A stretch of DNA of 64,000 nt from Gracilaria domingensis (Eukaryota; Rhodophyta; Florideophyceae; Gracilariales; Gracilariaceae), in contig VCMS01000057.1 in NCBI GenBank assembly GCA_022539475.1, forward strand, positions 186,001-250,000, given 5' to 3'. The translations under genes and the position numbers were made by a program. Of the stretch, positions 53,894-64,000 are shown one piece after another. The notes under the pieces are model-generated. The model was given only the letters and a program-made list of their open reading frames with translations, did not search any database and was not told the DNA's origin. Position 1 is the stretch's first letter. Each line of letters opens with the position of its first letter.

Positions 53894-54100
53894 AGCGCGG
53901 GTGCACGTAACTATCACCATTTCCGTCCGCTCTCTGGGTTGTTGACGAGACGGGCAGTCATCGTTCCGCTCCATTTCTTACTATGCGCGTCACGTCTGTG
54001 AGCGCGGGTGCACGTAACTATCACCATTTCCGTCCGCTCTCTGTGTTGTTGACGAGACGGACCCTCACCGTTCCGCTCCCTTTCTTACTACGCACGACTC
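53894..54100. repeat. 107-bp direct tandem duplication
   Basis: AGCGCGGGTGCACGTAACTA begins at 53894 and again at 54001; the two copies match with a handful of changes up to about 54094. Non-coding. Confidence 0.85.
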
Positions 54101-54223
54101 CTGGTCGCTCGTTTTGCGTTGCACGTTGTATCAGCGGTCCAAATTTCTTGCATCGTCTCGACATGTACGTGTACCATGCTTAGGTCAGCGCTACTTGGCA
54201 CAGTAGATGCTGTTGAATAACCG

Positions 54224-55260
54224 TTGCTGTCTATGGTGCTTGGGGATGAAGAGCGCTCCACACAGGCTGCGCGAGTGCTAGAGACTCTGATCAACGATAC
54301 AGTACGAATGCTGAGTTGGTATGCTCTGCCAGTCCAGGTCACTAGACAAGCTACCAAAAAGGTAGCGGAGAACCACGACGGTCGAGTGGTATGGCAATTC
54401 CGATTTCAGCGGAGAAGAGTGAGCTGCTCATGACTCTCGATGAGGCTCTTTATTACCTTTTTTATCCGTTGATGAGCAGTAATGACTTTCGAGGCACTTA
54501 TGCTGTGGGTGAAATACTGGTAAAAGCTGAGAAGGACCTCCAGATGATGGCGGCTGAACTGACGCTACCAACATTGCAGCCGCTAATCTTCTGTTGGAGA
54601 GCAGACCAGACCATGTTTCACAGGTATAGTTTGTTCAAGCAATACCGTAACACAAGTGCTGCATAAATTTACTACCAATCACATGTCTGCTCTGCCTGCT
54701 TATGTTGCGTAGATGAATCTGGACACTCTCCGTTCTCCGCAGGCACCCACCGTTACTCGGAACCAACCCCGCAGTAATCTTGCCGTAAGTCTCCGTCCGA
54801 CATCCATGGAACCGCTTTCAACAGTTGGTTCGGATTCAACGAACTTACAACGTTATCAAGGCATGATAACAGGGTCCGCTTTTGCTCAACGCAGAGAGGA
54901 AGTTTTGAAAACGCCAACTCTTCTTGACTTGCTCAATATGGAAATATTGCAGCCAGCTCTTCGGAGTTCTTCGTTTCCAAAACATCCCAGGGTCGGTCAT
55001 GAAGCTATCTGAGCAGGACCGATCAATTGACAAACTGGTGGACGTGTTAAGTTCACTCTTCGTTGAAGGTGCAGATAACTGCTCTATCAAATGCTCTACA
55101 TTCTGGACATGCGAATGCAGTTCTGAGCTCATTTGTACCTCTCTTCAGTAGCGGACAGCAAATATATCAATACGGCTTTGAACAATTTCAAGATGCACTT
55201 GTCAAATACGAGAAAGATCAGAACATCGGCAGCTAGCTTTTGGGTTTCACAGTCGATATC
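54224..55260 (+). pseudogene. Unidentified protein gene in broken frames
   Basis: Protein-like blocks shift between frames: VLETLINDTVRMLSWYALPV (54280), LMTLDEALYYLFYPLMSSND, GTYAVGEILVKAEKDLQMMA (54505), then an ATG at 54713 with MITGSAFAQRREEVLKTPTL, LSEQDRSIDKLVDVLSSLFV (55005), and SGQQIYQYGFEQFQDALVKY (55160). The helical character suggests a single degraded host protein. I cannot name the family. Confidence 0.35.
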
Positions 55261-56960
55261 TTACCAATAAATAAGTGAGTACAACGGTTTCGATATGTAT
55301 CACGTCAAGAACTGCTTCTAGTACAGTGACTAGGAGTCCATTCAGCTTGTCTGCGAGTTCTCAGAACCAGGTTGGTTTGCTCTTCATCTCAGTATTTTAT
55401 GCGATAGAGATCTCTCACTAGAAAATGGATGCCTACGAAATAGTTCCATTTCCGTTCACTATAAATATAATGCGCAACGCGACTTCTGGAGCCACAAGAA
55501 ATTCAGAGGTAATTCAAGACAAGACTTCGAGGACGAACTACAATTATATTGGAACTAAATTTCAATTGAGACGCATCGCAGATGTATCTGAATGTACTTT
55601 GGCGAAGTAGTACCCTTGGTACAATAGTTGGAACCCTGAAATATGTGTTTTTGTACCAAAATAAGGCATCTGACTCCCCCTTTTCCCACTTCAAACATGA
55701 ACAGACTGATCGGTTAGAGTTATGACCATCGAACGGTTGCGGTAGTTCCGCAGCATTTCGCTGATTGACACCTCAACTTGTTTCGTCAGAGCTTTTCTTG
55801 AGTTCTCAAGTCCCGCACTTGTTCGGAAAGTCGGTACTTTCGGCAAATGCATTTGACAAGACCAGATATTCGAAGATTAGTTTTATCCCATTCGCATAGA
55901 TCTTCAGGCATGGTGACTGTCGAGTCGAGTGTTGGTGAGAGTGCAGTGAAGCCGACTGAGAGTAGTGGGGTGAAGATAAGTTGCGAAAAGGCGGAGGTTG
56001 GCGCATTGGCAATGGGATCTTTACTAAATTCTAACGAGAAGTAACATTCTGGCGAAAGAATGAGGATATAAGCCATAAGACAATGTTTGTGTAGACCTAT
56101 ATTGAAAACAAAATGGCCGTTTAACTGCTTATAAAGAGACGGAAGAAGATCAGATACAGCAAGCGTTGTGTTGCTTTTTGAGAAGAAGAGAAGACGTGAG
56201 AGAATGGTTTCTATTTGGTGGAAATGGCTAGTGTAGACTAGGTTTTGTATCGCTACTTATAAAAGGTAATGTGAGCTCGTAAGATGTGATCATCATTGAT
56301 GATGCAGAGGCATGTATTTTTGAACGGGTCGGGAAAAATTTGCCTGCTCTGCGTTGTTGAGCGAAGAGTTACGCTCCCTGATGCTCCATTTTTCTTCTGT
56401 TTCGCACTTTGTGAGGAGACGAACTCGTTGCGGTTTTGCGCATGAGAAAGAAGGTAGAATTTCAATGGCAGTGGTTTGCTTGGTGGCGCTCTTGAGAAAT
56501 GAACTGTATTCAATGTGGAGCACTGCGATATGCAACAACTGCGAGTGTATCTACCTTCGGTGTCACGTGTGCTTGTGAGGTATAAAGGTGCGCATTTCTG
56601 GAGGATGGCGATGTCGAATGTGATGAAAAGTAGTAACAATACGGCTCGAACTATTTAGCGCTCGTGTGGTGATGGCATCAGATGCACAAGCATGGAATTT
56701 CATGGCGGACGTGTGTGTGAACGGCGATTGAAGGTGATGGTGAGACGCAAGGTTGCAAAACGGGACAGCGTAATGATGGATAGAAGGAAACATCGCGTTT
56801 CTGCGAAGCAGACGGTACCCAGGTCTTGAGTAACGTACTACAAAGGGGAACAAATTGGTGGACAGCCAGCAGAACAAAGTGTGATAATAAGCATTGGCAG
56901 TGCTGCGTCTGTCTTGTATAAAGCCCCGTTTTGACGCGGTCAGTTCTCTCAACTGCACAT
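55261..56960. other. Interval without recognised gene
   Basis: Short open frames on both strands (for example 55786-56076 minus, 56253-56639 minus) with no recognisable domain. Likely non-coding. Confidence 0.4.
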
Positions 56961-59255
56961 GTAAAAGGGGGGGGGGCGGTAACTTTCAGACACTGTATCC
57001 AAAGAGTGGACAGTGTCATTGTTACATAAAAATATAAAAAACCATATATGGACGATTCCATTCCTCAAGAAAGCCCATATTAGGCACTTTTCACGTCAAT
57101 TAGCGCAAAAAACTGTGGTTCAAATTAGTATATTTTTCTTACAATCGCTTTCTCGTGCTTCCAAACCATTATGGCGCGCTTCTGAAGGTTTGAAGCGCGT
57201 AATCACGCGGTATAATGCCTCATTACCTTGGTGCCTTTGTCCACAGATCATTAGCAGTGCATACTCTCGTGACAATATGCCCCGGAAAAAGCGACGAGCC
57301 AATGCTCGCATCGCATTAGCAATCAAAGAGAAGCAGAATGGCTCCTCCTACCGCACGGCGGCAAAGAAACATAAAATACAGCACTCCACACTACATAATC
57401 GCATGACGAGACCCATCCAAACACCAGGCCGCAAACCAGCATTGTACAACGAAGAAGAGCAAGCCATTGTGCAATTCCTATCGCATTACGCCGACAAAGG
57501 AGTGACTCCCACTCAAAAATATCTTCAAGAAGCAGCAGCTCTTTTCTGTTCTAAACTCAGTGCTTCTCGTCAGGAGAAGCTTCCGTTCAAAAACGGTATA
57601 CCAAGGCGTGCATGGTTAAGGAGCTTCGGGAAATGCCATCTAGAAAAACTCAAGTTCGGCAATCCTACTCGTCAGGAAGCAAGTTGTTATCGAGCTGTTA
57701 ATGCTGATTATCTAGCAACTCATTTTGCTATATTGGAGAAACTGCTTGCCGAGAACGACATAGATGCTGCACGGTTGTTCAACTTGGATGAGCTGGGTGC
57801 TACTCCTGACAAGGACAAAAACCCCAAGACTGCTGCGAAGCGTTTACTATCCAGGCACAGCTCTAGGGATGTTCGCTTGCAGGACTGTGCCTACAAAAAT
57901 AGGATAACGATGATGGCCGTTTTCAGTGCAGAAGAAGAAGTGAGACCCCCTCTTTTTATTTTTAAGGGAAAACGATTACCTGTTAGAAGAGTGGTGAGGA
58001 ATGGTCGTGAAGTAATTGAGACTCCTTTAAGCAATCTCCCGGCAAACAGCTGCTGCACGCTGCGAGAAGATGTAGCCGGTGTTGACAGTGAGAATTTTCT
58101 GAATTGGGCTTCTTCTTTCGTCAATTACACCGCAAGTATACGTGAGAACGAACGAAAAGTGCTGCTCTTTTATGATGGTTACCGCGCTCATCTCAGTCTT
58201 TCTGTGTTACAGTTGTTTGTGGATAACAACATTGTTGTATATGCCTTACCGGCTCATACATCTGGCAAGACACAGCCCTGTGATGTAGTTATGTTTGGTG
58301 CATTTAAGGAGGTACTTAATTAGGTCAGCCTTGACTGCATCGCATTGGATGAGTACAGTAATTTTGACCTTTTTGTCTACTGCTCTTTGCTGAAACATGC
58401 CTATTTTGAGTCCTTTACTTGGAGGAACATACACTCTGGGTTTCGCAGAGCGGGTATGTGGCCGGTAAATGCGCAGAAGTTGATCAGCGTTCCGCGTCCT
58501 GCGAGCGCAGAGGAAGGCTGTCAGATTTTGTGTGGGGATGAGCTCGTACAATTGTACGAAGCAAAGCGTGTTGAGGTTCGCCAGGCGGTGTTAGGATCTA
58601 ATGCTGTAATTGCACAAAGTGGTTTTATTGATACTGAAAAGGGATGTGTGATGACGTCGCCGACGGCAATGTCGCTGGACGAAGAAAAACTTCAGCAGAA
58701 CATAGATAAAAAGGCCGCCGCAGTCGCGCAACGGCAAAGAAAGGACATGTTGGCTGAACAGCGTCGCGCTGTAGCGCTTTCTGCGTGCCGTAGCTTTCAT
58801 TACTCCCATGCAGTAGTGCGGGCACAACTGACGGGAGAATCTGTGGAGGACTGCAGCGCGCGCGTGCGCTCTTTGGCACAAAGAAGAGCAGTTGCTCGCA
58901 TGCGAACAATCGCCAAGAAAAGAGCAATGCATCGAAACTGAGGTGCCGTACCATTGATGCAAATTTGCAGCATCGTTTTGTCCAATAAATGATAACTAGT
59001 TGGGCCAATTGCGGTGTCTGTATGATCTTTAGCGACTGGGCGTGGTAGAGAGCCCACCATGGGACTGGCTACTGTTTCAAATCTGCGAAAATTATGAGAA
59101 GCCCCTTTTCTCTCATATGTTAAGAGGTTCCTGGAGAAAGCCCCAGCTTTCAAAGGAGCCGAAAACGGAAAGATTCGGGCGAAAATAACCTTATATCTAT
59201 CCGTTGATCTGGAATTGTCCAGTAATTACCACTCCCCCCCCCCTTTTGAGATCCG
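56961..59255 (+). mobile_element. pogo-type DNA transposon with G-tract ends
   Basis: The transposase ORF is bracketed by inverted ends: GTAAAAGGGGGGGGGGCGGTAA at about 56961 and the approximate reverse complement TTACCACTCCCCCCCCCCTT at about 59225-59246. Total length about 2.3 kb fits an autonomous pogo element. The expected TA target duplication is not clear because the outermost bases are uncertain. Confidence 0.5.
57277..58941 (+). pseudogene. pogo/Tigger-like (DDE_1, Tc1/mariner superfamily) transposase with one in-frame TAG
   Basis: From ATG 57277 (MPRKKRRANARIALAIKEKQ) one phase of 554 sense codons runs to TGA at 58941, broken only by TAG at 58321. The N-terminus is a psq-type helix-turn-helix (SSYRTAAKKHKIQHSTLHNR) with a CENP-B-like second DNA-binding part (PRRAWLRSFGKCH). 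The DDE_1 nuclease follows: first Asp in RLFNLDELG, second in VLLFYDGYRAHLS, third in HTSGKTQPCDVVMFGAFKE. After the TAG the normal family sequence resumes (FTWRNIHSGFRRAGMWPVN), so the stop is recent or a sequence error. The tail is basic and coiled (QRQRKDMLAEQRRAVAL). Confidence 0.88.
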
Positions 59256-60739
59256 GACAGGCTCATCTGGAGAGCGAACGAACCTGCAACGAGGCCGTTG
59301 CACGCGAGCAGCCTAATCACGACAGGTGAGCTACAGACAGAGCTGCTCGGCAGTTCTGTCCCCTTTAAGTCGGAAACGCTGCTCAGCAAGCGCGGCCGCG
59401 CCGACAACTGGAGCCACCGCGCTCAACAAGCGGGAAGTGAGGACGAGGTAGATGCGTTCTTTTCGCCCCTGGAAGTAGCAGGTTGTGCTTTCAATTTAGA
59501 TGATGGGCGAGAAAAGTAGTTGTGAGAGTGATGCTCGGATCGAAGCAGATCTTGTGAGTGCATGCTTCTGAATGTCTTGGCAATTTCCTTAAGTAGACGT
59601 CTCCCGCGGTCACATTGCACTTTTGTAGCAAATGGGTAGCTGACGGGCTGCGCTCTGTCCGAGTGCAAACAGCTGCGAGGCAATGAGCAGCATCATTATT
59701 AAACCTGTCGTGTACAAAGATATACATTACTCTTGGAGACGTGCAGTCGCGTAATGGGTCCTAAAATGCGCGAGCGATTCTGGCTCAGCCTTGCTGGGTA
59801 TCAATAGCTGGGAACGATGTGGACAGCTAACATGAACTCGAGAACGAAGTGGATGCCACTTTTAAGCGTGTTGAGCGGCCTGAAATTGAAGAACCGGAGA
59901 CATACTCGTACAAACGGAGACTACCTACGCATTTACTTGAGTACGCAGTACGTGCACACCTGCTGGACAACAAAATTCATCGGAAACGTACAACTCGATA
60001 TACTCGATCCGATAGGAGAGAGCACAGCCGCCACCATAGCAGATAGCGGCATTGGCCTCAACCTCGATGACGCGCATGCTCTGAATCTTCTCCATGGCGC
60101 CGGAGCCCCATTTCGATCGGAAGCTCTGCATGCCGATCTCCTCGGGAACCACGGCAAGAGGAAGATGCATGTACGCACGAAGCACCGGTGTGGACAGCTA
60201 GCGGGAGGCGAGCGGCTGTAGCGGGATGATGGAGCGAAGGAGCACTGCGGAGCCGAAATGTTAGGCTAGATGTTCGACTCAAAGGCCCCCACGGCGGTTG
60301 GAGCGGGTGTAGAGGAAGATAAAGAGAGACTGGGCCTCGAACGATGGCGAGAGAGGCCAAGACTTGCGGTTGGCGCTGTGCTGAGCGTAGGGTCTCATTA
60401 CGGGCAAGAAACCGCAAAATACGGCGACACGGAGCAGCTGAGGCGTTCGCCGAACGCCATTCGGGCAGCCCGCAGCGCAGCATGGCCATGTGTCGGCACC
60501 GTTCTCTTGTACTGAGTTAGTACTACTGACCGCCACTCCCTGACGCTCTTTTGACCATCCTCTTACAAGGCGCCCACACAGTCTACCGACTTATCGCGCT
60601 GCTGGGCCCCCCAACACGTTGTCCGTGTTCACCAGCGCACTCCTCGCCGCGGCATCCCAGCCCGCGGCACGTCTTTCCCCTCGTTCTTCCTCCCTTTCTG
60701 TGGCGTCGCAAAATGTGCACCGCCTCCTTTCAGAAGCTG
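59256..60739. other. Interval without assigned gene
   Basis: A minus-strand frame at 59925-60185 (SKWGSGAMEKIQSMRVIEVE, ALSYRIEYIELYVSDEF) looks protein-like and may be a host gene fragment; the family is not recognised. The remainder shows nothing supported. Confidence 0.35.
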
Positions 60740-63700
60740 ACAACGGCCACAAGCTCCGCGATCAGATCAGCCAGGGAGCTTGCGACCATGACTACCGTGC
60801 CTGGTGTGAAAAATCGATGAAGAGATCGCGATCGAGTTCATCGAGCTCGAGTGGCTGCAGTCCTCGCTTGACAAAATCATTCGCGAGATTCAAGTCATGA
60901 ACCTTTCCAGCCATCTCAACGTGGTTCCTTTCTCCACCGCTTTTGTTCATAATAGCGACCTCTGAATTGCCATGCTCCCTCTTGCATACGGTTCACTCTG
61001 TGCCCTCATGTCCTTTCTGAACACCGATGGGGTTAGCGAACCTCTTGCCGTGTACGTTATGTACTGTTTACTCCAGGCACTCCAGTACTTTCACAGCAAC
61101 GGCCAAATACACTGCGATGTCAAAGCCGCCATTTTGCTTCTTGATTCTCAAGGAAACATAATGCTTTGAGATTATGGTGTGATGGGATCGATGGCTGAAA
61201 GCGGCTGGAACAGAAAGCAGCGCCAGACTCGTGTTTGAACGCCCTGCTAGATGGCCCCGGAGGTCATAGGAGAAGCCCTTAGGCTATGATTACAAAGAAG
61301 ACATCTGATATCTAGGCATCGCTGCCATTGAGGTCGCTCAAGGACGTTTGCCATACCACAGCAACCCGCCCATGAAAGTATTGGTCTTTATCTTGCAGAA
61401 TCGACCGCCTACTCTGACTGGCCCAGCAGTGAACATATTTTCGCGAGCATGCCACGATTTCAGTGCCGATTGTCTGCGGAAGTATCCCAAGATTTGCCCT
61501 TCTGCGAATCAGCTTCTAAAGCATAATTGGTTTGCAAATGGAGTTCAAGAACCACTGCATGTGCCGGAAACCATCGCTAAGCTACCACCTATAGGTTCAA
61601 GACGATGCTCACAACGGCAGCGCATACGTCAATTTGCGAATGAGAGCCACACCGGTTTGGAATCTATGAGCTTACTGCTAAGGGTATGATTTGGGACGTT
61701 TATGACGACTTGGATCGTTCGAAGCCACATGACACTCGTGCGAATCAGTATGATACAGGTCCTGGAGCGCAGCAGACCACAAGCGATGCGACTCCATCAG
61801 AAAGCGTTCCACTCGATCAACCCGTTACTGATGATTCATACGATGCACATGCGCGAAATGACAGCAGCTCCGCTCTTAGTGAAGAAGGTGCCTCAGAAAA
61901 TTCATTGACATCGGCTTCCATGCTGCCATATGGCAACAAACTGGGTTGTGTGAGAACGGCTAAATCTGCGCAGACTAACTCCACGATTCAAGCTGCACTG
62001 AATGCAATGGGCTTCGGGCAGAATACGGCCCCGATCTTGCCGGCAAAGACTGTTGGCTGAAGAAGAGATGTTATACAGTTTCGGAAGTGGGAAATATAGA
62101 GAAGATTGAGGGCAAGGTTGAAAGCTTTTTAGATTATTCTAATGACATTCCTTCTTTGATTCCGACTTGAACGACAGAAGATAGTATGTTATCTGTATCT
62201 CCAACGCCTGTTACCCCACTATCTCCGGCTGCCCATCCACAAGGGTCCCGGTCGTACATCCAGAGCAAGCCTGTATAGCCAACACTTGCATTGTCACAAT
62301 CGCAACCTATTTCAAGCGCGCCTCACCCTGTTCTCAGTACTAAACAGGCATCGTATGAACAAAGTGTTGCTTCCAGACAGGATAGTGCCATTTCGCGGGG
62401 GGTAGCACCCGTAGTTATCAACTTCGGCTCTAAGAAACCACGTTATTCTTTGTTGCAACCCAATGATGCGACACGGGCGTCAAATTCATCACAGTCATCG
62501 CCGCTCATACCAACCCATTCCATGTCCTCTAAGGGTGCATTGCCATCTGCTACCTCGGCTAGCATTATTCAGGTTCCAAGGAAGTCCTAAGCTTCAGCGA
62601 AACCTACTGCTGGTGTGCAACCTGCTCAACCCGTGACAACAGACCACCCGGTCTGTGATCAAGCGGTTCAACCTGTGGGTACTCTTCAAACAATTTCACA
62701 CGCCGGTGCCGGTGGATCCCCATTATTATCAACTCTCACCGCATCCACTGTGACTCAGGAAGCCACAACGTCTAACCCTCCATCAAATATTTTGAATGCT
62801 CATGTAGCAAGTACTTCGGCGACAGGTGGTGGCCCCTCCACTAGCGCAAGCAAAAGGACGTACCAGCAAAGAGAGGCAGTCGATTTCAGGTCGAAGAAAT
62901 CCAAAAGGCTCTTGCAAAGACCTTCGCGGCGCCTGGATCCGTTGCGCAGCCTACCAATGTGTCTGCGAGCGTCCCTCTCCCGTCGTCGAGCAGTAGTTCG
63001 GCAACGACAAAAAGCGAAAAGCAGATTTGAAGTGAAGGACAGTGATCAGCCACAAACTTATAGCACCGCTCCGAATATTGTCCCGGCTGTTGCAAATGTA
63101 CCTTCAACCGTTGGTACGCCGGTATTGAATTCAAGGCAGAGTACACCACTTGTTTCGCTGCTACCTGACATTTCATCATTCCCTGGACAGAGTCTTGCGA
63201 AACAATCGTTTTCTCTGCTCTCTGAGTTTTGCAGTATGATTCATGCTTTAGCTCTAGAGAATGAAGTTCTGCGAAAGGAGCTGGTGCTTCTGAAGGGAAA
63301 AGCTCAGGCTGGGTTGCAGCCCCGGCCCTCTGTAGGGACCCGCAGTCTCTCTATCCTCGACGTAGTTTCCAAAGCTACTACTCCTATGGCAAATGGTACG
63401 GCTTTTCTTCCCCACTCACAAATCACATCAGCTGTGTCATCGACAGTAACCCAAAGTCATCAAAATCAGGGTCAGCATGGCCAGATTTCTCATATTGGAA
63501 TTAACACTGTTCAGAGTGTGCCCAAACAGTATGAACAAGGGAAGTCGTCTGCTCAGTCGTCAAAAAGAGTTTCTCCGCGCGTTACAGCAATCCTACACTC
63601 TCAGCCTCATTGCAGTATGGTGGTACAGAACCCAGTGTTGAGCTCAGGTGCGTTGCACCTTCCGTTAACCCGTTCTACCCGACACCACATTCGACTCTAG

Positions 63701-64000
63701 CTGTTATAGCTCACATGATTTGCAGTTTCTCTGAGTATGGGAGTGGTGCACAGGAACAAAAGGTTTCCTATCCCACTTTGCCTGGAAATGGCGAACGGAC
63801 TTTGCCTATCATGAACGCTCAAATGTTAACCTCAGAACTTCCAGGAAGTGAGAATTCTCACAGCAACATTCGGATCGATCAAGAGCTTAAACCTGATCTT
63901 CAACAAGACAGCCCATCATGCTATAGTTTTCATGGAGCTTCTCTGGAGTCCATGAGAAGCATTGGATACCACAAGGTGCTGCCTGGAGATGCCGAAAGAT
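60740..64000 (+). pseudogene. OSR1/SPAK (FRAY, GCK-VI)-like Ser/Thr kinase pseudogene, open at right edge
   Basis: Kinase blocks in order: QISQGACDHDYRAWCEK (degraded glycine loop), then after a frame change EEIAIEFIELEW, where the catalytic Lys of AIK is Glu; EIQVMNLSSHLNVVPF; LAYGSLCALMSFLNTDGVSE; QALQYFHSNGQIHCDVKAAI, where HRD is HCD and the following Asn is Ile; a DYG in place of DFG; MAPEV; GRLPYHSNPPMKVLVFILQN; and QLLKHNWF. The NPPMKVLVFILQN segment is characteristic of OSR1/SPAK relatives. Then IWDVYDDLD and a long Ser/Thr/Gln/Pro-rich tail that stays in one phase across TGA 62168, TAG 62276 and TAA 62588. The phase changes near 63680. Loss of catalytic residues makes an active enzyme very unlikely. 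Confidence 0.8.

Noticed and set aside
56253-56960. Minus-strand ORFs near 56.3-57 kb as genes
   Set aside because: Two overlapping frames of similar length, no domain, mostly non-ATG starts; treated as chance.

Overview
This is nuclear DNA from a eukaryote. It encodes fragments of eukaryote-only proteins: a synaptojanin-like inositide phosphatase, a SWR1/PIE1-type remodeler, the proteasome adaptor ECM29, LCB2, an ERGIC-53-like lectin, an OSR1/SPAK-like kinase and a PP2C. Genes are mostly intron-free, GC content is patchy, and many DNA transposons are present. I lean towards a multicellular red alga, but the window does not prove it. I see no rRNA, tRNA or CRISPR array.

Layout. 0-1 kb: end of a Myb/trihelix-like protein gene. 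1-6.7 kb (minus): a Sac phosphatase and 5-phosphatase-like gene running in frame into the C-terminal half of a SWR1-type helicase whose first ATPase lobe is missing. The Sac part is frame-shifted by a short perfect fold-back. 6.75-8.0 kb: an intact PIF/Harbinger transposase. 8.55-28.45 kb: a giant fold-back structure. Two diverged inverted arms of about 5.5 and 5.8 kb each carry a Plavaka-type transposase gene and an outer array of GC-rich hairpins. The 8.5-kb centre between them holds an unknown frame-shifted gene, a small inverted-repeat element and a decayed ABCB transporter.

29-30.4 kb: an L-type lectin pseudogene. 30.9-34.65 kb (minus): a damaged ECM29 gene. 33.50-51.67 kb: a 9.08-kb tandem duplication with only three differences noticed. 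Each unit holds the 5' part of ECM29, an LCB2 pseudogene, two unknown ORF sets, a small zinc-motif protein and the start of a PP2C. 51.5-52.3 kb: the complete PP2C pseudogene. 57-59.2 kb: a pogo-type transposon whose transposase has one in-frame stop. 60.7 kb to the right edge: an OSR1/SPAK-like kinase pseudogene with a long Ser/Gln-rich tail.

The window does not encode a working pathway. It is a repeat-rich region in which broken copies of conserved genes are interleaved with cut-and-paste transposons. The most unusual parts are the fold-back structure, the scattered perfect snap-back palindromes, the phosphatase/remodeler chimera, and ORFs that stay coding-like across isolated stop codons.
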